DNA of 37,764 nucleotides from Actinomycetes bacterium (GTDB lineage Bacteria; Actinomycetota; Actinomycetes; Actinomycetales; Microbacteriaceae). Location: contig JAEXHA010000089.1 of the NCBI GenBank assembly GCA_023450335.1, positions 1 to 37,764 of the forward strand, written 5' to 3'. The position numbers and the translations under genes are program-made. Of this stretch, positions 16,327 to 24,021 are shown one piece after another; position 1 is the stretch's first letter, and each line of letters opens with the position of its first letter. Below the pieces are notes generated by a model that made no database searches, had not been told where the DNA came from, and was given only the letters and a program-made list of their open reading frames with translations.

Positions 16327-16363
16327 TGCGCGCGGCGGGGGCGCAGTGCCCCGGCCGCGCGCA
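16327..16363. repeat. Long GC-rich inverted repeat between leuC and metY
   Basis: TGCGCGCGGC (16327-16336) pairs perfectly with GCCGCGCGCA (16354-16363). An inner GGGGC/GCCCC stem (16338-16342 with 16348-16352) closes a 5-nt loop. It lies just upstream of the leuL -10 box and about 80 nt before metY. It could be an operator, a cruciform or a metY leader structure. Nothing in the sequence decides between these. Confidence 0.5.
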
Positions 16364-16442
16364 TGTCACACAACGACGCACGAAGCGGTGCATCGGGTCC
16401 TCCCATGACAATCTGGGGGCTTGCGACGACAAGGAGGATGCC

Positions 16443-17771
16443 GTGAGCGAGTCGACCGGCGACGGGTTCACCACACGACAGGTGCACGTGGGCGCACACG
16501 CGGCGCCGGCCCGTCCGCGCGCCCTACCGATCCATCTCACCGCGGGATTCACCTTCGATTCCCTCGATGAGGCCGCGTCGCACTTCAGCGAGGGCACGGG
16601 CTTCGGCTACACCCGCTCGGGAAACCCCACCGTCGCCGCGATCGAGAGCAAGCTCGCCTCCCTCGAGGGGGGATCACAGGCCCTGCTCCTGTCGAGCGGG
16701 CAGGCAGCGGTGACCCTCGCCCTGCTCGGTCAGGTCGCGGCAGGTCAGCACATCGTCAGCTCCACCCACATCTACGAGGGCACCCGAGGGCTGCTGCTGG
16801 ACACTTTCCCGCGACTGGGCATCACGGTCGACTTCGTCGATGACATCGCCGATCCCGGCGCCTGGCGTGCAGCACTGCGTCCCGACACGCGCGCGCTGTT
16901 CGCCGAATCGATCGCCAACGCTCGCAACGACGTGCTGGATGTCGCGGCGGTCGCCGCCGTGGGAGCCGAACGCGGTGTACCGCTCATCGTCGACAACACC
17001 TTCGCGACGCCATACCTGCTGCGGCCGATCGAGCACGGCGCAGCGGTGGTGGTGCATTCGGCGAGCAAGTTCCTGGCCGGGCACGGCGCTGTCATCGGCG
17101 GGGTCATCGTCGATGACGGGCGCTTCGACGGCGACCGCGACGGCGCCTTGTTCCCGCATCTGACCACGCCGGCGGCTCCGGGCGCGCCGTCACTGTGGGA
17201 ACGGTTCGGCGGCGACGCCCGGATGGCCTACCTGCGCGACACGCTCGCAGCGCGGCTCGGGCCCACTCCCTCGCCGCTGAACGCCTTCCTGATCGGACAG
17301 GGCGCCGAGACCCTGAGCCTGCGCGTGGAACGGCAGTCGGCCAACGCCCTGGCCGTGGCGCAGTGGCTCGAGACGCATCCCGCCGTGGTGTCGGTCGACT
17401 ACGCGGGGCTCGCCTCGCACCCCACGCATGACACCGCGCGTCGCTATCTGTCGCCGGGCTTCGGCTCGGTGTTCGCGTTCACCCTCCGCGGCGGGCTGGC
17501 GGCCGCGCGCACCGTCGTCGAGGCGGTGCGCGTGTTCACCCACATGACGCATCTGGGTGATGTGCGCTCGCTCGTGCTGCACCCGGCATCCACCAGTCAC
17601 AGCGCACGAACCGAGGATGAGTGCGCCGCCTTGGGTGTGCACCCGGGAACGCTGCGTCTGTCGATCGGCATCGAGGATGTCGCCGACCTGCGCGCCGACC
17701 TCGCCCAGGCCCTGGACGCCGCGCAGGTGGCCGTCCAGGGTCCGGTCGCCGCCGGTCGCCCCGTCAGCTGA
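16443..17771 (+). CDS. metY: O-acetylhomoserine aminocarboxypropyltransferase (MetY type)
   Basis: This PLP-dependent enzyme of the Cys/Met metabolism family makes homocysteine directly from an activated homoserine and sulfide. The N-terminal FTTRQVHVGAH, the substrate-side YTRSGNPT, VDNTFATPYLLRP, and the PLP lysine in HSASKFLAGHG are visible. The C-terminal half has the long MetY-type stretch PLNAFLIGQGAETLSLRVERQSANALAVAQWL and HPASTSHS. The length is 442 residues. The GTG at 16443 has AAGGAGG at ideal distance. Its stop overlaps the osmoprotectant-binding protein gene by 8 nt. The homocysteine it makes could feed the MesX/MesD pair at 25089-27130. Confidence 0.92.
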   Translation: MSESTGDGFTTRQVHVGAHAAPARPRALPIHLTAGFTFDSLDEAASHFSEGTGFGYTRSGNPTVAAIESKLASLEGGSQALLLSSGQAAVTLALLGQVAAGQHIVSSTHIYEGTRGLLLDTFPRLGITVDFVDDIADPGAWRAALRPDTRALFAESIANARNDVLDVAAVAAVGAERGVPLIVDNTFATPYLLRPIEHGAAVVVHSASKFLAGHGAVIGGVIVDDGRFDGDRDGALFPHLTTPAAPGAPSLWERFGGDARMAYLRDTLAARLGPTPSPLNAFLIGQGAETLSLRVERQSANALAVAQWLETHPAVVSVDYAGLASHPTHDTARRYLSPGFGSVFAFTLRGGLAAARTVVEAVRVFTHMTHLGDVRSLVLHPASTSHSARTEDECAALGVHPGTLRLSIGIEDVADLRADLAQALDAAQVAVQGPVAAGRPVS

Positions 17772-18669
17772 GGTCGTTCTCGCTGAGCCATCCGGCAGCG
17801 ATGTCGGGGGCCGACAGCTTGTCCTGCGTCGACTGCACATTCAGCGCGACCAGCCCCTCGGGGGTGAGCGCGGCGCTGATGGGATCGATCACCCCGGCGA
17901 TCGAGTCGGCCACCGACGCACTGACCAGCGGCACCACGTTGGAGGCGAGGAACAGAGACTCGGGATCATCGAGCACGACGAGATCCTCGGTCTGGATGCG
18001 CGGATCGGCCGTGAACACGTTCGCGACGTTCACGGTGCCTGCCACCAGTTCTTCTACGGTCGTGTCACCGGTCGCGCTGAAGGCCACGTCGACGCCATAG
18101 GTCTCCTGAAGCCCGGTGGGCCCGTAAGGCCGTTCGGCCAGCTCGGGTGGCCCGCCGAGAGTCAACGGCACGTCGACGTCGGCGAGGTCGGCGATCGTGG
18201 TCAGGTTGTATTCTTCGGCGAACGCACGGGTGACGGTGTAGGAGTCCTGGTCGCTGGCGGTCGAGGGGTCGAGCACGGTGAGCCCGTCAGGCAGCGCGTC
18301 GGCCAGCGCGGCGTACACGTCCTCCGGGCTGCGAGCCTCGGTGTCGGCGTCGAAGAACTGGAGAAGGTTGCCCGAGTACTCCGGGAACAACGTGATCTCG
18401 CCGGACTCGACCGACGGCAGGTAGGCGTCGCGCTGTCCGATGTTGAACGTGCGCTCGACGTCGAACCCGGCGCCGTCGAGTGCCTGGGCATAGATCTCGG
18501 CGATGATCTCGTTCGAATAGTAGGCCTGCGAGCCGACCACGATCGTCGCGCCGTCGGAGTCGGCCGGCGTGCTGGGATCGGCGAGGGGGTCGCTCTGTGC
18601 GCAGCCTGACAGGGCCAGACCGCCCGCGGCGAGGAGGGCGATCACAGCGGTGGTGCGTGGAGTGTGCAT
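17764..18669 (-). CDS. Osmoprotectant ABC transporter substrate-binding lipoprotein
   Basis: The 301-residue lipoprotein has a signal helix and the lipobox LSGC (Cys23). The mature domain is of the OpuC/ProX quaternary-amine-binding type: IVVGSQAYYSNEIIAEIYAQALDGAGFDVERTFNIGQRDAYLPSVESGEITLFPEYSG is the classic N-lobe, and the C-lobe includes TVNVANVFTADPRI. It captures glycine betaine, choline or a related osmolyte outside the cell. AAGGAAA precedes the ATG. It is the last gene of a four-gene operon whose ATPase and two permeases lie upstream. The ligand is inferred from the family. Confidence 0.9.
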   Translation of the reverse strand: MHTPRTTAVIALLAAGGLALSGCAQSDPLADPSTPADSDGATIVVGSQAYYSNEIIAEIYAQALDGAGFDVERTFNIGQRDAYLPSVESGEITLFPEYSGNLLQFFDADTEARSPEDVYAALADALPDGLTVLDPSTASDQDSYTVTRAFAEEYNLTTIADLADVDVPLTLGGPPELAERPYGPTGLQETYGVDVAFSATGDTTVEELVAGTVNVANVFTADPRIQTEDLVVLDDPESLFLASNVVPLVSASVADSIAGVIDPISAALTPEGLVALNVQSTQDKLSAPDIAAGWLSENDLS

Positions 18670-18679
18670 TCTCGTTTCC

Positions 18680-19420
18680 TTACTGTGGGGTGGTCAGAGG
18701 TCGCATCGCCCGACGCCGACGCGCACGGGCGGTGACGGCGGGACGGTGGGCGGCCGCGCGCACGCCGTGCGGAAGCGCGAACCGCTGTGCGAGGGCGAAG
18801 GCGCCGTCGAGTACCAGCGCGAGCACCGCGACGAGAATCGCGCCGCCGAGCACCATATCGAAGCGCCGCAGGTTCAGACCCGTGATGATGTACTGCCCCA
18901 GGCCGCCGAGGTTCGCGTAGGCGGCGATCGTCACGGTGGCCACCACCTGCAGCGTCGCCGCGCGCACGCCGCCCAGCAGCAGCGGGAGCCCGAGCGGGAT
19001 CTCGACGCGGCGCAGGACCTGACCCCCCGTCATCCCCATCGCTCTGCCGGCGTCGACGACCGCGCGGTCGATCGCCTCGAAACCGGTGTAGGCCCCCGCC
19101 AGCAAGGACGGGATCGCCAGCAGGACGAACGTGATCACCGCCGCCTCCGGCTTGTGCAGCACACCCAGCACGAGGATCAGCAGGAGCAGCAGGCCGAAGG
19201 ACGGCACCGCACGGGCAGCTCCCGATAGCGCCACGGCGACATCCCGCCCGCGGCCGGTGTGCCCGATCGCCCACCCCACCGGCACGGCGATCAGCCCGGC
19301 CACGAGCACGGAGACGAAGGTGTACACGAGGTGCTCGACCAGGGCGGCCGGGATCGACGCCATGCCGGCGCCGGGGTCTGCGGAGAAGATCCAGGCCAGG
19401 GCGTCGCCGATGAGGTTCAT
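18680..19420 (-). CDS. Osmoprotectant ABC transporter permease
   Basis: The 246-residue integral membrane protein has five to six predicted helices (for example VYTFVSVLVAGLIAVPVGWA, SFGLLLLLILVLGVL and AAVITFVLLAIPSLLAGAY). The ABC coupling loop lies near DAGRAMGMTGGQVLRRVEIPLGLP, the EAA-type motif that docks on the ATPase. It ends with a basic cytoplasmic tail. Its ATG overlaps the stop of the other permease by ATGA. The pair of similar permeases is typical of OpuC/OpuB-type osmolyte importers. Confidence 0.9.
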   Translation of the reverse strand: MNLIGDALAWIFSADPGAGMASIPAALVEHLVYTFVSVLVAGLIAVPVGWAIGHTGRGRDVAVALSGAARAVPSFGLLLLLILVLGVLHKPEAAVITFVLLAIPSLLAGAYTGFEAIDRAVVDAGRAMGMTGGQVLRRVEIPLGLPLLLGGVRAATLQVVATVTIAAYANLGGLGQYIITGLNLRRFDMVLGGAILVAVLALVLDGAFALAQRFALPHGVRAAAHRPAVTARARRRRAMRPLTTPQ

Positions 19421-20091
19421 GCGCGCGCCCCCGTCGCCTGCCGCTGACCGGATGCGGCTGCGGTGCGCACCCAGGGCAGCAGCACGCGCCCGGCCACCAC
19501 CAGCAGCAGGTCGATGACCAATGCGATCACGGCCACGGCCACGATTCCCGCCAGGATCTCCTCCACGATGCGACGCTGGTACCCGTTCGTGAACAGGTAG
19601 CCGAGATTGGTGATGCCGATGAGGATGCCGACGGTCGCCAGGGAGATCGTGCTCACGGCCGTCACCCGGAGCCCTGCCAGCACGACCGGGCCGGCCAGGG
19701 GGAAGTCGACCTGGAAGAACCGGCGCACGGGGCCGTACCCCATGGCGGTGGCAGCGAGCCGCACATCGGGATCGACGGCATCAAGTCCGTCGGCCACAGC
19801 CCGCACCATCAGCGCCACGCCGTAGAGGGTCAGCGCGATGACCAGGTTGGTCTCGCTCAGCGGGCTGATGCCCAATGCCGTCGGCAGCAGCATGAGCAGC
19901 GCCAGCGACGGGATCGTGTACAGCAGTCCGACGAGGGTCACGATGCCGCCGCGCAGCACTCGGTAGCGCCAGGCGACCCACCCCAGCGGCACGGCGATGA
20001 CGAAGGACAGGACGATGGCGATCGCGCTCTGGCGGAGATGCTCGACGGCGAGGACCGCGATGAGGTCCAGGTTGTCGAGTACCCAGTTCAC
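19417..20091 (-). CDS. Osmoprotectant ABC transporter permease
   Basis: The 224-residue membrane protein has about five helices and an EAA-type coupling loop LAATAMGYGPVRRFFQVDFPLAGP. It pairs with the permease at 18680-19420 to form the transmembrane channel of the osmoprotectant importer. Its ATG is in a 4-bp overlap with the ATPase stop and its own stop overlaps the next permease, so the operon is translationally coupled. Confidence 0.9.
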   Translation of the reverse strand: MNWVLDNLDLIAVLAVEHLRQSAIAIVLSFVIAVPLGWVAWRYRVLRGGIVTLVGLLYTIPSLALLMLLPTALGISPLSETNLVIALTLYGVALMVRAVADGLDAVDPDVRLAATAMGYGPVRRFFQVDFPLAGPVVLAGLRVTAVSTISLATVGILIGITNLGYLFTNGYQRRIVEEILAGIVAVAVIALVIDLLLVVAGRVLLPWVRTAAASGQRQATGARA

Positions 20092-20912
20092 GCGAGGCCC
20101 TCACTGAGGATCGTGCCCTGCGTGCGGCCCTCGGTGTCGACGACGACCGTACCGCGCGGGGTCTCCTTCAGCCGCAGCGCCCGTGTGCCGCGCTCTGCGC
20201 CGATGAAGCTCGAGACGAACGCGGATGCCGGTGCCTCGATGATCTCGCTGGGCGATCCCACCTGCGCGACATGTGCGCCCTTCTGCAGGATCACGACCTG
20301 ATCGCCCAGCAGGAAGGCCTCGTCGATGTCGTGCGTGACGAACACCACGGTCTTGTCGAGGTCGCGCTGCAGGCGCAGGATCTCCTGCTGGAGTTCGCGC
20401 CGCACGATCGGGTCGACGGCGCCGAACGGCTCGTCCATGAGCAGGATGTTCGGGTCGGCGGCAAGGCCCCGCGCGACCCCCACTCGCTGCTGCTGACCGC
20501 CGGAGAGCTGATGCGGGTAGCGGGGGGCCAAGGACCGGTCGAGCCCCACCACGTCGAGCAGCTCGAGCGCCCGCGCCCGCGCGACCCGGCGACGCTCGCC
20601 GGCCAGCACCGGCACGGTCGCGATGTTGTCGACGACGCTCACGTGCGGCAGCAGGCCTGCACTCTGCATGATGTAGCCGATGCGCCGGCGCAGCGCGACC
20701 TCATCGCGCTGCGCGATGGGCTCCCCGTCGATCTCGATCCGGCCCGAGGACGGCTCGACCATCCGGTTGATCATGCGCAGCAGCGTCGTCTTGCCGCAGC
20801 CGGACGAACCCACCAGCACGGTGGTCTTGCGGGCGGGGATGACCAGGCTGAAACCCTCCACCGCCATCGTCCCGTCGGGATACCGCTTCGACACGTCGCG
20901 GAACTCGATCAC
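20088..20912 (-). CDS. Osmoprotectant ABC transporter ATP-binding protein
   Basis: This is the nucleotide-binding subunit of the OpuC-type importer. Walker A is GSSGCGKTT, the Q-loop is in MQSAGLLPH, the signature is LSGGQQQR, Walker B is ILLMDEPFGAVDP, and the switch His is in VTHD. Of several in-frame GTGs I place the start at 20912 (VIEFRDVSKRYPDG), because GGAGG lies 7 nt before it. A GTG at 20933 would add 7 residues without a Shine-Dalgarno. The resulting 274 residues suffice for the ABC domain plus a short C-terminal segment. It is the first gene of the operon. Confidence 0.93.
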   Translation of the reverse strand: MIEFRDVSKRYPDGTMAVEGFSLVIPARKTTVLVGSSGCGKTTLLRMINRMVEPSSGRIEIDGEPIAQRDEVALRRRIGYIMQSAGLLPHVSVVDNIATVPVLAGERRRVARARALELLDVVGLDRSLAPRYPHQLSGGQQQRVGVARGLAADPNILLMDEPFGAVDPIVRRELQQEILRLQRDLDKTVVFVTHDIDEAFLLGDQVVILQKGAHVAQVGSPSEIIEAPASAFVSSFIGAERGTRALRLKETPRGTVVVDTEGRTQGTILSEGLA

Positions 20913-20992
20913 CGGCACACCTCCACGTGCCACTCAAGCACACCCCTCGGACAACCCGCACCCGGTGGCGTCCCGGACGCCCCGGCGCCCAG

Positions 20993-21012
20993 GGTTCGGG
21001 GCGCGCCGAACC
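20993..21012 (-). terminator. Hairpin at the end of terC
   Basis: GGTTCGG (20993-20999) and CCGAACC (21006-21012) form a 7-bp stem with a 6-nt GC loop that begins at the last base of the terC stop codon. No U-run follows. It is a possible weak terminator between terC and the osmoprotectant operon. Confidence 0.4.
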
Positions 21013-22118
21013 TACGCCCGGTCGTCGGGGCGGGGATCATCGACGGTGGGCGGGACACCCTTCTCGTCCGCGACCGCCTCGGCGGCTTCGCGGTCGGCTG
21101 CCGGGACCGTCGCGATGCCGGTGGAGTGCGGCTGCGGGCCGACCCGGCGATCCCGCGCGGAGGCGAGCAGACTGGCGACGGTGGCGACCACCATCGACGC
21201 GACGATGACGCCCAGCGACATCCATGTCGAGATGTCGGGCACCCAGTGGATACCCTCGCCGCCGTTGATGAACGGCACCTCGTTCTCGTGCATCGCGTGG
21301 AAGATGAGCTTCACTCCGATGAACGCCAGGATGAAGGCGATGCCGTAGTGCAGGTAGCGGAGCCGGTCGAGCAGTCCGCCCAGCAGGAAGTAGAGCTGGC
21401 GCAGCCCCATGAGCGCGAAGATGTTGGCCGTGAACACGATGAACGCGTTCTGGGTGATGCCGAAGATCGCCGGGATCGAGTCGAGCGCGAACAGCAGGTC
21501 GGTCATCCCGATCGCAGCGAACACGATGATCATCGGAGTGAACATCTTCTTGCCGCCCACCACGGTGCGGACCTTGTCGCCGTCGTAGTCGTCGCTGATG
21601 TCGACGGTGCGGCGCAGGGTGCGCACCACGAAGCTCTCCTTCTTCACCTCGTCGTCGTGATCTTCACCTGGGAAGGCCTGCTTCCACGCCGTCCAGATCA
21701 GGAAGGCCCCGAACAAGTAGAAGATCGGCAGGAAGTTCTCGATGATCGCCGCGCCCAGCAGAATGAAGATGCCGCGCAGCACGAGCGCGATGATGATCCC
21801 GACCATCAGCACCTTCTGCTGGTAGCGGCGCGGAACCGAGAACTGCGTCATGATCAGGACGAACACGAACAGGTTGTCGATCGAGAGGCTGTACTCCGTC
21901 AGCCACCCCGCGACGAATTGACCGGCGTACTCCCCGCCCGCGAAGATCCACATGAGGCCCGCGAAGATGAGGGCCAGCGTGACATAGAACACGACCCACA
22001 GGGTCGACTCCTTGTTGGACGGGATGTGGGGCCGTTTGATGATCAGCAGCAGGTCGGCGATGAGGATCGCCAGCAGGACGGCCATCGAGCCGATCTCGAA
22101 CCAGACAGGAAGCTCCAT
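21012..22118 (-). CDS. TerC-family membrane protein, probable manganese exporter
   Basis: The 368-residue protein has about nine transmembrane helices of the TerC/Alx/YkoY family. Conserved acidic segments in helices are seen: SLSIDNLFVFVLIM, LLFALDSIPAIFGITQNAFIVFTANIFALMGLRQLYF and FIGVKLIFHA. The family exports Mn(II) and has been linked to tellurite resistance and to loading of secreted metalloproteins. The ATG at 22118 has AAAGG at proper distance. The 5' leader of about 125 nt carries a candidate yybP-ykoY riboswitch, which supports manganese as the physiological signal. The C-terminal cytoplasmic tail is charged and variable. Confidence 0.9.
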   Translation of the reverse strand: MELPVWFEIGSMAVLLAILIADLLLIIKRPHIPSNKESTLWVVFYVTLALIFAGLMWIFAGGEYAGQFVAGWLTEYSLSIDNLFVFVLIMTQFSVPRRYQQKVLMVGIIIALVLRGIFILLGAAIIENFLPIFYLFGAFLIWTAWKQAFPGEDHDDEVKKESFVVRTLRRTVDISDDYDGDKVRTVVGGKKMFTPMIIVFAAIGMTDLLFALDSIPAIFGITQNAFIVFTANIFALMGLRQLYFLLGGLLDRLRYLHYGIAFILAFIGVKLIFHAMHENEVPFINGGEGIHWVPDISTWMSLGVIVASMVVATVASLLASARDRRVGPQPHSTGIATVPAADREAAEAVADEKGVPPTVDDPRPDDRA

Positions 22119-22147
22119 GAAAGCCTTTCGAGGGGAGGAGGAATCGT

Positions 22148-22241
22148 CGAAAGTCTCTCCCCCGCTGTCGCGGCGCGCATCCGGGGCTCCCGCAGCGGAG
22201 CCCGTGGTGACGGAAGCGCGAGGTCGGGATACTCCCTCTCG
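22148..22241 (-). ncRNA. Candidate yybP-ykoY manganese riboswitch upstream of terC
   Basis: The leader begins with P1 arm CGAGAG (22241-22236), which pairs with CUUUCG (22153-22148). Inside it, GGAGUA follows the 5' arm and GGGAGAGA precedes the 3' arm, resembling the conserved GGGGAGUAG...GCGAGACC framing of yybP-ykoY RNAs. Nested stems include CCCG/CGGG, CGCGC/GCGCG and a strong GGGCTCC...GGAGCCC hairpin. A TATCCT -10 box (22255-22250) would start transcription within a few nt of P1. terC genes are the best-known targets of this manganese sensor. The match is by eye, not by covariance model. Confidence 0.5.
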
Positions 22242-22318
22242 CTCGCACAAGGATACAGGCCTGGTGAGACGATCCGGCCACCGTCGACACTTGGTGTGTG
22301 AGAGACGATGAGGAACAC

Positions 22319-22879
22319 ATGACCACGACGGCCGTGCCGACGGACGCCGAGCTCGTCGCCGCAGCGGCGAAGGGCAGCGAGGCTGCCTTCCGCCAGTTGT
22401 ACCGCGCGTACCTGCGGCCGGTGTTCTGGCTCGCGCACGGATTGGTCGGCACCCGCGCCGACGCCGAGGATGTCGCCCAGGAGACCTTTCTGGCGGCGTG
22501 GCGCAAGCTCCCGGGGTTCGAGCTGGCCGGCGACTCGCTGCTGCCGTGGCTGGTCACGATCTGCCGGTTCCAGTGCGCCAACCGCATCCGCCGGCAGCAG
22601 CGCGACCGTGAGCACGCCGCGGAGCTCGTCGACGACGCGCTGCCCGCATCGATCGATGTGGAGCGGCAGGTCGTGACGTCGGACCTGGTGGATCGCATCC
22701 TGCGTGAGGTGGGCACGCTCAGCCGACTCGATCAGGACATCTTCCGCCTGTGCGCCGTCGACGGATACGCCTACCAGGCCGCTGCCGAGCAGCTGGGCGT
22801 CACCCACGGCACCGTCCGCAATCGCCTCTCCCGTATCCGCACGCAGTTGCGCGGCGCCGTCGAACCGGAGGGGACATGA
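22319..22879 (+). CDS. ECF-type RNA polymerase sigma factor
   Basis: The 186-residue sigma-70-family protein has only regions 2 and 4. Region 2 includes FRQLYRAYLRPVFWLAHGLVG and DAEDVAQETFLAAWRKL with the aromatic/basic promoter-melting stretch after it. Region 4 includes LSRLDQDIFRLCAVDGYAYQAAAEQLGVTHGTVRNRLSRIR, a helix-turn-helix for the -35 element. The ATG at 22319 has GAGGAA at good spacing. Its stop overlaps the start of a membrane DUF4349 protein by ATGA, the coupling typical of a sigma factor and its anti-sigma partner. The regulon cannot be deduced. Confidence 0.92.
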   Translation: MTTTAVPTDAELVAAAAKGSEAAFRQLYRAYLRPVFWLAHGLVGTRADAEDVAQETFLAAWRKLPGFELAGDSLLPWLVTICRFQCANRIRRQQRDREHAAELVDDALPASIDVERQVVTSDLVDRILREVGTLSRLDQDIFRLCAVDGYAYQAAAEQLGVTHGTVRNRLSRIRTQLRGAVEPEGT

Positions 22880-24009
22880 CCACGCACGACCAGACGCTGC
22901 CCGAACTCAGCGATGAGCGCGTCGCCGAGCTCGAAGCGCAGCTCTTCGCCGACATCAGGGCGGACCGCTCCGGCATCCATGCGCGCGCGTCGCGCCGCCG
23001 TGCGCGCGGCAGGCTGTGGCTGGCCGGCGGTGCCGCAGCGGCGGTGATCCTGGTGGCCGCGGTCATCGCACCGCAGCTGAATCTGAGCACGAGCGGGGCA
23101 CAGTATGACAGCGCGCCCGCACCCGAGTTCGCGCCACACTCCGATTCTGATCTCGGCGACGGGGAGAACAGCTCCTCAGGCGCCGCTGCCGACGAAGTGT
23201 TCACCGATGCACCCACGCGCGGAGGCGACGACGCTGCCGCCCCTGCACGGGAGATCATCGCGACAGCATCCGCATCGGTGCGCGTCGATGACGCGCGAAT
23301 CGCCGCCGCCGAGCTCACCGATCTCGCCGAGGGCGCCGGCGGCTATGTCGAGGCGCTGAGCATCGGCGCCGAGGGCGAGCGCCTCTTCGAGGGCTATGAC
23401 AGCGGCATGGTCGCCCCGGCACCGCAGACCACGACATGGTTGGCCGTGCGTGTACCGGCCGCACAGCTGCCCCGCGTGATCGATGCACTCGAGGGTGTCG
23501 GCGAGGTCACCACCTCACAGCTGGACCGTCGCGACGTGACCGGTGAGGCCGTCGATCTGCGGGCGCGGATCGCTGCGCTGCGCACGTCGGTCGAGCGGTT
23601 GGAGTCGCTCATGGCGGAGGCGTCGTCGACGTCCGACCTGCTGGCGGCTGAGAGCGCGCTGGCTGAGCGTCAGGCGCAACTCGAGTCCTTCGAGCAGCAG
23701 CTGGCCCATCTCGAAGACCAGGTCGGCATGTCGGCGTTGACCGTCTCGCTGTACGAGCCCTCCGAGGTCGTGCGAGCCGACCCGGCCGGGTTCGGCGACG
23801 GCATCGCCGCAGGGTGGAACGGTCTGGTGGCCACGCTCAACGGCATCGTGATCGCGCTCGGTTTCCTGCTGCCGTGGCTGGGCGTGCTGGTCGCGCTGGG
23901 CGTGGTCGTCTGGCTCATCCGCCGCGTCGCACGTCGGCGCCGCCGCCGTGCCGACGACGGGCGGGACGGCGACGGTGCCGCCGCGGTCTCCGGACCGGCG
24001 ACGCAGTGA
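22876..24009 (+). CDS. DUF4349 membrane protein, possible anti-sigma partner
   Basis: The 377-residue protein starts with a roughly 47-residue charged cytoplasmic segment (DERVAELEAQLFADIRAD), then a TM helix at about 48-66 (LAGGAAAAVILVAAVIA). A Ser/Ala/Asp-rich linker (about 67-125) and the DUF4349 core (about 126-300) follow. The core contains a long coiled coil at about 224-284 and would lie outside the cell. A second TM helix at about 324-347 precedes a basic tail. The 4-bp coupling to the sigma gene and the short N-terminal cytoplasmic region suggest that it restrains the sigma factor, but no recognised anti-sigma zinc motif (HxxxCxxC) is present. The function of DUF4349 is unknown. Confidence 0.82.
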   Translation: MTTHDQTLPELSDERVAELEAQLFADIRADRSGIHARASRRRARGRLWLAGGAAAAVILVAAVIAPQLNLSTSGAQYDSAPAPEFAPHSDSDLGDGENSSSGAAADEVFTDAPTRGGDDAAAPAREIIATASASVRVDDARIAAAELTDLAEGAGGYVEALSIGAEGERLFEGYDSGMVAPAPQTTTWLAVRVPAAQLPRVIDALEGVGEVTTSQLDRRDVTGEAVDLRARIAALRTSVERLESLMAEASSTSDLLAAESALAERQAQLESFEQQLAHLEDQVGMSALTVSLYEPSEVVRADPAGFGDGIAAGWNGLVATLNGIVIALGFLLPWLGVLVALGVVVWLIRRVARRRRRRADDGRDGDGAAAVSGPATQ

Positions 24010-24021
24010 AGCTGCGGTCGA

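Noticed and set aside
16194..16499. A 101-codon minus-strand frame covering the leuC upstream region
   Set aside because: It begins inside metY, has no family resemblance and is in a different frame from the better supported 16-codon leader.
20271..22301. A 676-codon open frame on the plus strand
   Set aside because: It is antisense to the osmoprotectant ATPase and terC, both with clear motifs. The translation is His/Asp/Arg-rich without domains, as expected from GC-rich shadow frames.
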